Below are positions 51,552 to 64,000 of a DNA stretch of 64,000 nucleotides, piece after piece (position 1 is the first letter of the stretch; each line of letters starts with the position of its first letter). The DNA comes from Cinclus cinclus. Its lineage: Eukaryota; Chordata; Aves; Passeriformes; Cinclidae. Location of the stretch: positions 142,305,762 to 142,369,761 of the forward strand of contig NC_085046.1 of NCBI RefSeq assembly GCF_963662255.1, in the 5' to 3' direction. The notes beneath the pieces were generated by a model. That model was given only the letters and a program-made list of their open reading frames with translations, ran no database searches and was not told the origin of the DNA. A program made the position numbers and the translations under genes.

Positions 51552-51791
51552 CTACAGATTCAAAAAGAAAGGGATTAGATCTATGTGGAGGACTAGTGTG
51601 GAGTATTTTAATACTGAATGTGGGCCTTTTATTACACGTCTTCCATATACAGGATACTGTATTGCAACACTTATAACAACATTTCTTCTTCTTGTTTTGA
51701 AGTCAAGAACAACAGCACCTAAAGTATAGATGATTAATCCCAGCACAGTCAACCAGAGCACCTCCACCAGTTGCTTATGTTCATTAGACAT
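51552..51791 (-). CDS. Unrecognised 79-codon open frame with a possible membrane helix
   Basis: The frame starts directly after an in-frame TAA and would encode a 79-residue peptide. Near residues 9-29 there is a continuous hydrophobic stretch (VEVLWLTVLGLIIYTLGAVV), followed by the basic residues KTRRR at about 32-36, the pattern of a small single-pass membrane protein with the basic side in the cytosol. I do not recognise the family. The base at -3 before the ATG is T, so the start context is weak. No promoter or splice evidence supports it. It may well be a chance frame; it is listed because its composition is more protein-like than the other frames here. Confidence 0.15.
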   Translation of the reverse strand: MSNEHKQLVEVLWLTVLGLIIYTLGAVVLDFKTRRRNVVISVAIQYPVYGRRVIKGPHSVLKYSTLVLHIDLIPFFLNL

Positions 51792-52511
51792 TTAATGGAG
51801 AGAAATTATTGTCTCTGGAAGACAGGGCTGAATATCTAGAAGTGTAGAGAGGGAGCTGCTCAGTCACCAAGAGCAAATGGCCAGGAGCGTGTCCCCACTG
51901 CATTTCCCTGTGACTCACAACTCGCCACTCAGCTCCTGCAGCCCCCTGCATCTTCTTCTGAGGCTAAATAACCTTCACAGCAACATCCCCACTGTGTAAA
52001 AGGGGATGTGACACCGGTGTCCACTTCTCTCATGGTAGCTAAACACCTACTAAAAGTAGGAGGCTGTTTGCATGCAGGCATGTTGATGGGTAACTTCAGC
52101 ACCCTGGGCTGGCCTTCACCACCAGGCTGTTGAATATTTGGGAGAATCAGAAGAAGCAGAATTTCCTTCCATATCTCTTGTTGAGATAGATTACTCAGAT
52201 ATTCATGGACAAGATTTGAAGCAAATGAGAATTTGGCATGGGCAGGGGAGGGAGTAGTAGTGAGAGAACAGCTGAGAATAGGCAAACATGACATTCTCAT
52301 ACTTGGAAGATTATACATCCAACACCTATTTGATAAAAGACATACTATGGAAGGAAGAACATATTCTTGTATCTGAGACTGTTGACTGAAAATCATGGTC
52401 CTATGGAGCAAGGTTAACTCCTTGCAGTGGTAGGAGAGAGATATAGGATGGATGGATTCAAAGCTATAATGAGGCTAGAGAATGGAAATTAAAGAATAGA
52501 CTAGGCTAGGA

Positions 52512-53272
52512 TAATTCAAACTGGAAGGAAAATACAATGACCATCTAGTCCAACTACCTGGCTACTTCAAGAATTACTAGGAGTTAAAACATGTTATTAA
52601 CTTCATTACCCAAATGCCTCTTAAACACTGCAGGCTTCAATCAATCACAACTCTAGGAACCCTGCTTCAGTGTTTGTTCACCCTCTCAGTAAATATGTCT
52701 TGACCCCAGAGGGAAGAACTCAGCATTTCCCTCTCCCCTTTCCCCAACTCAGGAAGCTGTTAGGGAACCACGAGGTCACCCCTCAGCCTCCTCTTCTCCA
52801 AACCAGACAAACCCAGAGCCCACAGCTGCTCCTCACAGGACATGACTTCCAGCCCTCTCACTGGCTTTGTTGGCCCCCTTGGGATGTATTCAAGGACCTT
52901 CATATCCTTCAGTGGTGGGTCCCAGCCTTGCACCCAAGGCTGAGAAAAGTGGGGAAATCTCTTTTTCCCATCTGGTCATGCTGTGTTTGGTGCACCCCAG
53001 GATGGGGTTAAAGCTCACTGCTGGCTCTTGGAGAGCTGCTGCCCCACCAGCACTCCCAGGTCCCTGCCTGCAGAGCTGATCTCCAGCCACTGCTCTCACA
53101 ATTCATACTTATGCCCACTGTTGCTGCATCCCAGATACCGAATATGGCATTTGATCTTGTTAAATTTGATCCCATTAATCACTGCTCAGTGCTCAAACCT
53201 CCCTATCACCCTCTGCAAGGGGGACCACCTCCAAGTTTAGTATCATCAGCCAGATCGCTAGTGGTGCATTCA
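52512..53272 (-). mobile_element. CR1 LINE, about 760 bp, old and 5'-truncated
   Basis: Antisense CR1 order: 'aaactggaaggaaaatacaa', 'ccatctagtccaactacctg', 'cctcagcctcctcttctcc', 'ctctcactggctttgttgg', 'tttggtgcaccccaggatg', 'cactgctggctcttggagag', 'ctgatctccagccactgctc' and 'agtatcatcagccagatcg'. The 3' end lies at the left, so the coding strand is minus. It is more diverged than the 10619 copy and its 3'-proximal region differs, suggesting an older subfamily. No intact reading frame. Confidence 0.9.
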
Positions 53273-54145
53273 ATTGCCCCTTTGGGCTTTCTATGCCCTC
53301 TTCTTGCACTGAAGAATGCATATCTTTATTATGCCTTAGCTTCTTGTGATCTGTGGAGTAATACTGATTTATATGCAGGAGAGGAATTGTTAACATTAAC
53401 CACATAACTGTTCATGGAAAATCTGGGACAATTTACAAATCATTTGCTAAATGAAAGTAAAGTACAGATAGGTTGGCTTGGAACATATCTATACCCTCCT
53501 ATTTCAGGTAAATAAGTTTTGAGATCTAATTTTCTGGACCTGTGACATCTTGGACAAACAATAGTGTGTTAATTTTAGCTCAACAGTGCTTTCCATTTTC
53601 CTAAAGTTCCTTTGCCCTAACTACAAATTACTTCTCTTTCCTCTTTCTGTACATTTGGTGAGAATTTAAGGAATTTACTCCGTCCATTACAATTTTACTT
53701 TCCACATAATGATGTCCTGATCTGAGAAAACAAAGATTTAAGAAGAGACATGAGAGGAACTTGATAGTGTGACTTTTGCACTAGGAAACAGTTTATTGTT
53801 CTCAGGAGCTTCAAAACAAACAGAAAGTCAATCCATTGAGAAAGGTGACGCAACATCCAGATCTCTCCCTTGCTTTCCCCAATATAAACGACACTATTTT
53901 CTACAGAATAACAATACAGATCTTAATATTGGCATAAAGGGCCCCCAAACAGGAAATGCATGTTTCTCTTGCTCTGTTCAGGCACTTTAAAAGACAAAGA
54001 TGCTCAGAGTCTGAACTGATGAGTTTTTTGGCAGTGATTATCCCACAACAGTATTTCATTAAGCAGAATGGGGGATTTCCTCTTTACTTCCGCTCCAGGC
54101 TTACTCACAGATACCACAGATGCAGATCTCTCAAATGACAGTCCT

Positions 54146-54155
54146 CCCCCCCCCC
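54146..54155. repeat. Homopolymer run of ten C
   Basis: An uninterrupted C run ('gtcctcccccccccctcttc'). Likely length-variable and prone to sequencing error. Confidence 0.85.
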
Positions 54156-55910
54156 TCTTCCTAAACCTCCAAGAATTTAAAGATTCCTTTCAGAATAATA
54201 AATTTCCCTTTTATTGTGACTCAGACTTATTCAGTTCAATCCAGCCTGTGCAAACACACATGCAGCTTTAAATTAGCATTTGTGAACAAGCTGGGTTTCT
54301 TTGGCTGTTTGCTGAGACTTGGCAGTTCAGTTCTTTGAGGAAAAAAGAAAGAGAGATTCACGTCTATTTATGGCTTGATTTTTCAGACATGCTGAGTACC
54401 TCCTGTGGACTTTGAGAGCTGTTCCTCTGGAAATCAGGTCACTGATGTGATGCTGGAAGGAGAAGGCACAAGGAAAAAGAAGAGCTCTGATTTTTAAACA
54501 TGGTTTGGGGTTTATATGGTTTGGGGAAGAGAATAAAATGAATAAATAAACCCGTTTTAAAATGTCTTGTTTGGAACTATGAGTGAGCTCCATATTTCAG
54601 ACTGAGTTCACAACTGAAAAATGCCTGTGCACACAAAAGCAGTGACAGGCATCTATTTTGTAGCATAAGCCCAATATGTCTTGCTTCTCTCCCCAGCCAA
54701 CTTGCTGGTAAATCACTAAAAGTTTTCCCAGTGCAAGTCCAGTATAGGCTGGAGAGGTTCTTGTTCTCCTACCTGTCTCAGGTGCCTGTCACTGCCTCCA
54801 GCCAGAGGTTCTTGTCCTCTCAGCACTGTATGGAGCAGTTGCTCAATGGAAGCAAGCACTAAGTTATTCAGTCTGAGCAGACCAGCTAATACATTTCACT
54901 AAAATGCAGTAGGCAGTGCACATGCGACCTGCTCAACTGTGGGATCTGACCAGGGTGGTATTCTTCACCAGAGGTAATATCTGTTCTTTCTTTGTTTTTT
55001 TAAAAGCCTCTTTTTAACCCAGATTATTTTTCTCTATGGCACCCAACATTAAATCATAGTGGCACAGAGAACAGTTGTTATAAATCCAAACTACTAATGA
55101 ATTGTAAAAAGGAATGTTTTCTAAAACCTATGATAGTCAGTTTGTGAAGCATACCTAAAATTTAGGTCCCATGTACACTACATATAATTGCATGGCAACA
55201 ATACACTTGTCCAATGCTTGCTTATTAAGCATTTTAAAAATTGTATATACATTGCAGACTTTTATTCCCTCACCATATTCTAGGGCAGTGTTAAAGGTGG
55301 GATTTCCAAAGGTACTTAAATTCCTAAAGTGGGAATTCCTGATTTTTAAGGACATTATAGTTTTAGGTAAGTTGCTCTGTCTAACAGACTTCAATTTAAA
55401 AATTAAAGAACTAATGTAAACCAACCTATAGGTTTTTTTTGTATATATAACATTTTTAAGCTTTTTTATATTTGTAAAGTATTAATAAAACTGTGGTGGA
55501 TTTATAAATTTTCAATGCAATTTAGTGTAGACATATTCCTGCAAAATAAGCCCAGTGATTTCTGTTCTTTATTAACTCTCAAATATCCCTCAGTGTCAAT
55601 GAGAATCAAGTATTCAGACCCCTTTAAGACCTCTAAATTCCACAGTAAATATTTAAATTATATGACTGCTTTTGTAAGTCAAGTTCCCTTAATTGGAATT
55701 GGAACAATTGCTGTCAAGGAAAAATATTGGGGGAAAAAAAAGAGATTGAGTAAATTGTTGGTTTAGGTCCCACTGCAGGACAGAACAAGTCTAATAATTT
55801 CATTGCCAATAGATGCCTTTAGGATAAAATACCTTGTGAATTGTTTTCTATTGATTAAAAGAACAACATGCAAACAAACAAAAACCAAAATAGTTGGTTT
55901 TTTTTATTTT

Positions 55911-55931
55911 TTAGTTAGTTAGTTAGTTAGT
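55911..55931. repeat. (TTAG)n microsatellite, five units
   Basis: Five consecutive TTAG steps are flanked by T-rich sequence. The unit is not the vertebrate telomere unit (TTAGGG). Confidence 0.88.
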
Positions 55932-57785
55932 TTGTTTTTTTGCCAATTGTCTGAATATATGCAATATTTAGGATTTGGGAAATAAAAACAAGTGGGTAAA
56001 ACTGCTTTTAGTGTCTGACTTGCATCCTAGTCCTGTCAGGTGGTTTGAAACTAATTTCATTAAATAAGGGATGAGTGGAAGTGTAACCCTTACATTTCTA
56101 TCACCTACTATATGGCAACTTCCATAGCCTTTTTTATCTAGGAAAATAAAAAATGTGTAGAGATGTCTTGTGGAAGTTGCTTGTAAAGCTCTTTAAACAA
56201 CATTATGAGAACTAGAAAACCTGTTCATGACAAAATGGGTGCGAGATAAGATGAACATTGTCACACTGAAAAGCAATTTTTATGGCAAGATTAAATAATC
56301 CACCTGAAATGTTCAAAAGCAACAAATTTCAAAGCAGGAATTCCAGTAATTTCAATCTGAACTGGATTTACAATTTTAAAAATACAGTCTCGATATATAC
56401 AGGAAATTTAAAAGAATGTTGTTCAAACCTGCACTATTTCTGTTGTGCAAGAGCATGCACTCAGTAGGTTGGACTGGTCCCTGCCCCAAAAGCTCTCTCA
56501 CAGTACACAGCTGTGCAGAGATCAGAGAAGGGCAACAGCAACAGGGATTTACTAGGCATGATATCTTACAGATGTGGGAGTCCAAACAAGAAGTCAAATA
56601 AAAGTAATTTGGGGAAAATGAGTATTGTTTATGTTTGAAAAGACACCACTATCTTGATCTTTTGGCAATAAATCAGATCTTTAGCTACTGACACATTTTA
56701 AACCATAAGTTACTTACATCTGTTTATTGGCTAAAATGGTTTTGGGACAAACTCTGCATTTCTTCTGACTTCTGTCATTGCTTCCTTCCAGGAAGACTTT
56801 TGGCTGACTGGGTGACTGATTGGTAAGAATGAAAATGCAAGATGTATGTAATGACAGGGTTAGAGGGGCTGGGTTTCCTCCTGGTTTTACTCTGAGAATC
56901 TGTGTTATTTTGGACAGTTCAGTGCAGCTTCCAGGGCTTTGTTTCTCTTGAAGATGAAATTCCAGATGTTTTTCTTGAAATAATTCCAGTCATACAACAC
57001 CTGGAAATACTGAACTTCCAAGCAAATTCCACTTTGTTATTCAGTTTCAGACAAAACTCCACACGAGGCCAAAAATCTCTCTCAGCCCAGTCCATATTGT
57101 ATAACTAGAAAACAGTTTGATTGTACTTTATTTCTCAATATTAAGCAAATCATAATTCCTAGAAATGTTATTCTCATATTGTATTTAAAAATATGGCCAA
57201 ATAAAGAACATAATTCAAACACAAAGACTGAAAAATGTACTGAGATTATTTAAAACAGCATAATGTCTCAATGTTTGAAAGTCCCTGTCCAGGCCTAAAA
57301 AAGGCTGCTAAAGTTATGATCTCTTCCAAAACGTCTAGCACTTTGTCACACTTCTTGAAATATTTTCTTCTTGTTAAATAATTTGTTGTTGATGATGGTT
57401 TTTTATTATAAATGTTGAAGGCCTCAAGAAAGAGCTCATGTCAGGTTCAAGAGGCTGAATATTATCATACAGAAGGGAGGATTCTCCTTTTTATGGAATA
57501 TGTTTTTAATATTTCTCCACCTGTCAGGACCTGTTTCTGGCCTACTTAAATATTTCTCTTCTTTCCTCAGCAGAGATGGTGTCCTGCATACTTGTGACTG
57601 TCTTATTATCACTGCTGTGTTCATACTATGTCTTAAACATCTTTATATATCTGCTCTTGAAAATTCAGATCTACCAAAACATCTGCAAGAAATCAATCAA
57701 CCCAAACATGATATTATACTTGCTTTCTTCAGGTGAGATCTCATTTTGTGCTGTTTCTTTTTTTTTCTCCCTGCTCATTGCAGAG

Positions 57786-57845
57786 GAGTTGGATTAGGTA
57801 ACCTTTAAAGGTCCCTTCCAACCCAAATTATTCTATGATTCTATA
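57786..57845 (+). mobile_element. CR1 3' tail, very short
   Basis: 'gagttggattaggtaacctt' followed by 'taaaggtcccttccaaccca' and the tail 'attattctatgattctata' is the last 60 bp of a sense-strand CR1. An extreme 5' truncation, well preserved. Confidence 0.95.
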
Positions 57846-60800
57846 ACTCTTGGGGAGTTAAAAATGGTTTGATATTTTTCCAGGCATAATATTTGTAGTT
57901 TGTAGACAAACCTTCAGCAAGCCCGTCTGTCTCACCCTGAGCGGTGAAACATGGTGTTAAGCACCATGGTTTGGGCAGGTGCTTGAGGTATGATTAAAGA
58001 GTTCTTCCTCAGTCCTTCCAGGGTGGTACTCCCAAGTCAGCTTGGGAAAATTTCACTGGATGGCCTCAGTGCCCAACCAAGCTTGGCAGAGCAGTTACCA
58101 GCCATGGCAAGTAGTGCTCATCATTACAGATGTTCATGCTTTTTTTTCTCCACACATCCTGACCATGGGTGAAATAGTTTACCTGAGATCACCAGAGTTC
58201 ACTTAATGCTCACTGGAAAGCATGGAGATAGTTCCAATTTATGCTATTCTCCGAATACTCAAGCAGACTTTTTTGTACCAACTACAGTTTCCTCAGGTAG
58301 AAGTTTATCTAAAAGACCTTGAGACAGAACAGTATTACTGATGGAGAAAACCTAAATAATTTGTGCAGGTCTTGACATAGGGAAGAAAATTTTGGTTCAA
58401 AACAAATCCCAAAACTTTTAAATACAGCAAGTTTTTAAAATAAGAATGAGAGAAAGAAAGTAAATAAATGAATCCTAAAATTAGAGCTGGAAGTTTTGAG
58501 GATGTTTTTTTTTTAATCCAAAAAACATGATTTGAGTTCTCTTTTCTGCTAGAAGGTAACATACAGAACATCTACACACTCATTTGGTCTGGTTTTGTCA
58601 TGGTTCTTACTGTTTTTATTTAGTTCAGACCCTTCCCCTGAGTGGCTCCCATGGTTTGATCTACTTATCTGCAGGTGGTAAAATATCTCTGCCTTGACAT
58701 ACAGAATGAAATTGCCCACTCTCCACCCACATGGCTTCTGGTTCTGAGGTATATGGTTCTAAGGGTTCTGAAAACCAGTCAGCCAACAAGACAGACTTGT
58801 TGGTATGTCTCCAGTCTCCTCACCCCCACAGCATTCTGCAAAAATGAGGAAGGGTGGGCTGTCCTTCTCTAAGTGAGCAGTGATGTCATGGTGCTTGTTA
58901 ATAGAGTCTCAGGGGTATCATGATTGCAGGACTTTCCATTAGAGCTCCTTTTCTGGGTCTTCTCCAAGAAGAAAATCCAAAAGTAATCACCTCATGTGCT
59001 GCAATGGAAACAGCCCCAGAGTATCACTCCAATGTTTCAAATCAGGCAAGCCTTGAAAATTAACAGAATGATGCTGTGTGTTTTAATGGTGATTTCCTGC
59101 AGTACTTTTCTACATCTTTCACTGTCTTGCAAGAGTTCCTGGTGTTTTTAATAAAATACCGAGCTGTTGGAGAGGACGGGGAAAAAAAATGCACATACAG
59201 TTTTGCAAAATAAAAGGAGAGAAATGCTAGAAATAACAGATTTTATGAGGTTCTACTGCACTGTTCCAGTTTCCTTTTACTGAAGGCAGTAAGAACTCAT
59301 ATAATCCCCTCCACAAATTGAGAGAACTCCACCCTCAATCTCCTTCGATTACTTTGTATTTATTTTGGAAAACTGTTCAAGAACCTCACTCCTGTGAATA
59401 GTGGGAACCTTGTTGTTACTGACCTGTCATTGTTCAAGACCAGGTTAATTTTTGTCTCTGTCATTTTCAACTGATTTTCCATATTTTACTAAAACAGTTC
59501 ATTGTCTTCATGCAATCTCCCATTTGTTGTTTGGTTTTTTTTCACCTTTTAAGTGTTCTTATTCATGTTGTTTCCAGACTTGGTGTCATTAACAAATGTT
59601 ACTAGTCTCTTACTATTATATTTTAGCCAAGATTTCTGATAAAAATACTTAGTAAGATGTATTTCAAAACTATTTCTAGAGGAACTCCCAATTTAACACA
59701 ATTCATGTTTCAACTAGCTCCTTACTGGTTTTAGGATTATTTTACAAGTTTTTCAGTTTAATTTATGGCTCTCCATGTGACAATTTATAATCTTGAAAGC
59801 AAAATACATTAAATCTAAAATAAAAAATTCTTAATCTAGAAATCATTCCTTGTTAAAAGATAAGGAGCTATTCTGGCTCAATTTGTCTTTGGCAAATTCA
59901 AGGGACATCTCTTGCATAATTTTAAATATTTATTCTACAACACTGCAAAATAAGATCAAACTAACTTTAAAAATATTCTCTTACTCATTTGATATTTTCT
60001 CTCAAAATTGCTCTCAGGAGAAGAACTTTAAAGAAGAAAAGTAGTGTTTGTCAGTGATGTTTAACAGCTGGTAATAGAATGGATAGAGAATCTTATCCAC
60101 AGTATGTGTAAGTCAGCTGGAATCTATCCACTGACTTAATAATCTGCAGGTCAGTCTTACAGTAGTCTAGAAAATCACCACTTCTTCTTAAAATGTATTA
60201 TCAACAAAACCATTGTGGCCCTGTTCCTGGGACAGATAAGGAATATACTTAAAATCATAAGACAGATTTTTATTTTTTTTTTCCTAGCTGTTTAGTAACT
60301 TATTTTCCCATCATTAGTTCTAAAATTTTCAATATTAGTAAGGAATAAATTACATTCATATGCTGATAAACTGTCAGGTCTGAAAAGATTTCGATCTTTA
60401 ACTTTCAATACTGAAATTTCTTTTCGATTACTGTAATTTCTAAATATTGTTTATGGATCATATAAATCAAGATCAAAACAAGGGATTTATGACCAAATGC
60501 TTATGGAGCAGTCATAGCAATACCAACACTTGTTACCAAAAGATAACTATATATTATTAAAGAAATGTTCAGTAGCTAATGCAATTATTTGGGCTTAGAA
60601 AGAGTGTTACATCATTGACTCATAAAAATGCTGTCATTTGGTCTTATTTAAGGCATTTAGGTATTCCCATAAGTAGTGTCTAGAATAGGCATGTTTCCTT
60701 CAAGGTTGATGATAGGAATTTTGTGCTGCTCTCTTAGGTAGTTTACACATGTCATTACAACAGTCCACAGTCATAAATTCCCTGAATCCTCAGCACAGTG

Positions 60801-62282
60801 AACATTTGAAATCACATCAAATTCACCACATCATTCTAGTTACAGAATCAAGTTATAACCTAGATCTTAGCCTTCCATGCTGAGCGGAGGTGAGTGGAAA
60901 TCAGGCACCAGTTCTTTAGAGAAATACAAGCTCCTACTTTCTGGTGTGTTCATTTCACCAGGGATAAAACTTTTTGTATTTCCAGTACCTCAGACTCTTT
61001 AAACAGCAATACTCTTTCCCAGCTACTGGCAAGTTCACACTCTTGGAGAAGTACCCTGACATTAGTAAAATAGGTGAGACACATCTGAGCTTGGACAGCA
61101 GCAAGCCCCAGGAGCAAAGTGCAATCCCTCTGCATTATAAATTGGCAAGTGCAGGAGCTGCTTGGTTTAACCCTCCTGCCTCTGTTTTTTGTACCTTGGC
61201 ATGGTTTCCAGCTGGATTGCTGCTGGTCCATCTGCTAGCTCCCAGAATTCAACAACGAGGTCATTTAGGTCCTCCTCTTTCACAGTCTGCCAAGACCTCA
61301 GTGTCTAAGTTTACCTGGGATAAACTTTGCCTCCAGGCTACAGTCTATTTTTTTTAGAGATTTAAATATTTCAGTGACCACTCTTAAGAAATTCTGAATA
61401 GATCAAGGCAGATTTTTGTAAAATAAAGAGGCAAACGAAATACAGATAATAGTTCTGAAGTCCTAGATGTTTCCAACCTTCCTCAGATTTGGCTATGAAG
61501 AAACAAGTGAAGAGCCAGCTTGCTAATTTTCATTACACTGACCCCATTTTTTTTTTTATTTTTAACTAGGAGGGAAAGGATAAAAAAAGGGTTAAAGAAT
61601 AAAGTCATCCATCTAGGGATGATATAATCATGACAGACATTTCAGTAATTGGGAATAAACAGGGATTTGCACTCCATATCCTGTAAAACTGGGAAGAAGA
61701 GTGAATCCAAAGTAACAGGAGATGGTGGTGCCATGATTCAGCCAGGGGAAATATTCTGGTTTGAACTAAACAACATTCAATAGAGGAATACATTTTTTTC
61801 TGTTGGATTGCCAATACACCCTAAAATCCATTTTCTGTGTAACTACATTCTCCCATACTGATTTATACATTGCTAGGTTATTTTTATCTAAAATGCAGAG
61901 GAAAAGTCCTATGGAAAATACCAGGAGAGAGGTGATGGAAGAAAGGCTTTGTTTTGTGCTTTGAGACAGCATTTCTAAACTGCAAGGCCCTCAAGCTTGG
62001 TTACAGAAATACAGCCTTCAGCCAAATAAAAATAAATACTGTGTATAGGAAGAAATCTAGGAAAAGTTTAATGCATAGTTCACAAGTCTGAAATCACATT
62101 TTACATTCCTTTCCAGCAGACAATACTTCACAAGTGTTTGCTTTTTAATGTTTGATCTCCATGTAAGCTTTGCTTTCATTTTTTTTGCTAAACTTGTATG
62201 TCTACCAGTTCATGAGATAAAAAGATGGAAATCATGCAACCCTGGTTTTAAATTTACCTGTAAGACTGGCTACAAAGGACTA

Positions 62283-62321
62283 TTAAAAAAAAAAAAAAAG
62301 GAAAGGAAGAAAAAGGAAAAG
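62283..62321. repeat. A-rich / purine tract
   Basis: A run of 15 A followed by 'ggaaaggaagaaaaaggaaa'. It resembles a decayed poly-A tail, but no retroposed body is recognisable upstream. Confidence 0.75.
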
Positions 62322-62730
62322 TGAGCTGGCATTGCAGTGTCAGATTCTTAATGCAAATCAGTCGAACTTTTACAGTCATACCACTTGAGCTCAGCCTGTT
62401 GCTTCTTGGAGTTATGTCTTTGATTGATTTACTTCACAAGCTGAAAAGCTGTATGGATGGAATGTTGTGGTTCCCAGTAAAAGAAGAGAGGAATTCCACC
62501 GTGTAAATGTCTGGCACCCTCAAAGCTGTGTGTAAACTGATCTGTGTGGTACTACTCTATGGTTTGGATGTGAACCCCAGCACACCCAAATCCCTGCTTA
62601 CCTCTCAGTCTATGTGACTTCAGGATCTTGACTGCATTCATCTGACTATCACAGACATTCATCCTTTGGCATCCAGTCCCACTCCCAAGAAGATCAAGCA
62701 CCACTATGAACACAAAAAGTCTTTCTTTCA

Positions 62731-62752
62731 TTCCCACTATTCCCACTATTCC
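62731..62752. repeat. 9-bp tandem repeat, 2.4 copies
   Basis: 'ttcccacta' twice without mismatch, followed by 'ttcc'. A small slippage duplication. Confidence 0.85.
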
Positions 62753-64000
62753 AGGAAACTCCCTCCCCTGGCAATAAGAATCTTGCAGCCAGTTTCCAGC
62801 CTTGAGTCATGCATGGGACCTTTTCACTCATTCAGCCTTAAGCTGACATGTTTCTAAAGCTTTAATAATCGATTATCTTCATGGAATATACCCTGATGCA
62901 TAAAGAGTCAGAAACTGCATTCCTTCTCAGCATTAATTTTGACATACTAAGCAAGCCAACACTTCCAGATTCCTATTACAAGTGAAACTCTGTCTTCCTC
63001 TCATTAATGATTTTCCATTAACATATCCTATATTTCTGTAAAAAAAATACCCTCTGGATTTATACACGAGTCCAAGATTTCTGTCTTGCTTAAATTCACT
63101 GTATATTAACTCAAATCAGACTGGGTCCAAAAATATGAAGTCTTTCAGCAGGACAGGCTGAGCTCAGTTTTATATCTACTTGCTGCAACACTTCCCAGAA
63201 GTGTCACCCCTGTATTTTGGGGTTCTAGAGATATCAGACTTACTGCTCAGCTATTAAATATGTGATATGCATGTGTGCAGCAAGCCTGAAGAGATGCAAA
63301 ACATTAAATTTAGTGCATGTATATTTTTTTCACAGGACTTGAACCTGTCTGGGAAATTTGGGGGAGGAACACATCAGCTCTCCCTGCCTAAGTACCACCC
63401 TTTACCTATTTCCAATGGGAATGAGCAGAGGTGATTGTGACTAAACACATGAACTAAATGCACTATACTTGCACCATCTCACCTTACTACAATTTTGATT
63501 TACCTTTTACTTGATCAAATCTCAGTGTTGTCTCAGAGTTCTTTGTCTTGCCAATATATATGAATATGGTTCCTGAACTGCTTTTGAATGTATGTTTTAA
63601 ATTGCCATTTTGTTCCAATGCTACAAAATTCTCAGAACATGAAAATTTGTGCTAATGCCATGCTGCATTAATATAAAATATGGCATAATATTTTCATAAA
63701 TGGGTGTGGAAGAGTCAAGTGACACGAGCTTTTCAAAAGTCTTATTTGTAATATGTCTGTTGGCTGGATGATTTTACAGAAATAAATTATACCAGATCAA
63801 ATAGAAAGAGACTTTTTTTGTACAGACACAGTGACTGCTTTAACTTTCAAAAGCGCTCTGCAGTGGTCAACTCATCTCTCTCTGGAAACAAACTGAAGTA
63901 AGAAAAAACCTTTTGGGGTGTTGAATTTGAGACTCAGTAGATGAGAAAGGGTAGAAAAGGTGGGTCACACAGGATGCGACTCACACCCAGAAGCTCTTGT

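Larger units (their letters stand above)
47945..52511. other. Unique sequence with one microsatellite and two minus-strand open frames
   Basis: No known element apart from the TTTG repeat at 50438-50471. On the minus strand lie open frames of 79 codons (51552-51791, see separate entry) and 160 codons (51929-52411, the longest in the window). The latter has no recognisable domain, is rich in Ser, Leu and Cys, and does not continue the neighbouring CR1, which ends before it. Confidence 0.5.
53273..57785. other. Unique sequence, no gene recognised
   Basis: No known element. Contains a run of ten C at 54146-54155, a TTAG microsatellite at 55911-55931 and AT-rich stretches. Frames stay below 90 codons. 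A candidate exon (57571-57732) lies at its right end, just before a CR1 tail. Confidence 0.5.
57846..64000. other. Unique sequence to the end of the window, no gene recognised
   Basis: About 6.1 kb without a recognisable gene or named element. The longest frame is 127 codons (60974-61357, plus), with no known domain. A-rich tracts and a small 9-bp repeat are listed separately. Confidence 0.5.

Noticed and set aside
51929..52411. 160-codon open frame on the minus strand, the longest in the window
   Set aside because: No recognisable domain, no supporting splice or promoter signal, composition unlike a conserved protein, and a single frame of this length can arise by chance in 128 kb of double-strand sequence.
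55911..55931. TTAG array as an interstitial telomere repeat
   Set aside because: The unit lacks the GG of TTAGGG; it is an ordinary tetranucleotide repeat.
1..64000. CRISPR arrays, bacterial operons, rRNA genes, integrated plasmid or phage
   Set aside because: No regularly spaced repeats, no long gene-dense frames and no ribosomal sequence; the CR1 and LTR content shows bird nuclear DNA.

Overview
The window looks like non-coding DNA from a bird, most likely a songbird (passerine). The basis is mobile elements: at least nine fragments of CR1, the dominant LINE of bird genomes, several with the typical CR1 3' end (a 'cccttccaac' block, then 'attctatgattctat' octamer repeats). There are also two LTRs of the endogenous-retrovirus type that resemble passerine LTR families as I remember them. 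Base composition is AT-rich with few CpGs, and no open reading frame is longer than about 160 codons. There is no operon structure, rRNA, CRISPR array or intact gene. This fits an intergenic stretch or a very large intron.

Layout. 1-232: CR1 fragment on the minus strand with an internal deletion. 233-10618: unique sequence. 10619-11677: the longest CR1 copy (minus strand), with decayed reverse-transcriptase coding sequence. 12450-12659: CR1 3' end on the plus strand. 15036-15280: a second type of CR1 3' end (minus), followed by a small 30-bp-period duplication. 25186-25823: a degraded LTR with internal repeats. 38326-38805 and 40019-40108: two CR1 copies (minus). 41532-42190: a solo LTR whose exact ends can be set by a 5-bp target-site duplication and 6-bp terminal inverted repeats. 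45985-46160 and 47198-47300: possible ancient MIR-type SINEs. 47895-47944: CR1 tail (plus). 52512-53272: long diverged CR1 (minus). 57786-57845: CR1 tail (plus). Simple repeats and A- or T-rich tracts are scattered throughout.

No gene was identified. The best hints of something functional are weak. On the plus strand there are short open segments flanked by good splice signals (21179-21224, 31926-31976, 32325-32338, 57571-57732). On the minus strand there is a 79-codon reading frame with a plausible membrane segment (51552-51791). Two or three unique stretches look like vertebrate conserved non-coding elements. All of these need comparison with other birds or RNA data. I found no clear new biological system. 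The most informative observations are the precisely bounded solo LTR and a CR1 deletion that can be read against another copy in the same window.
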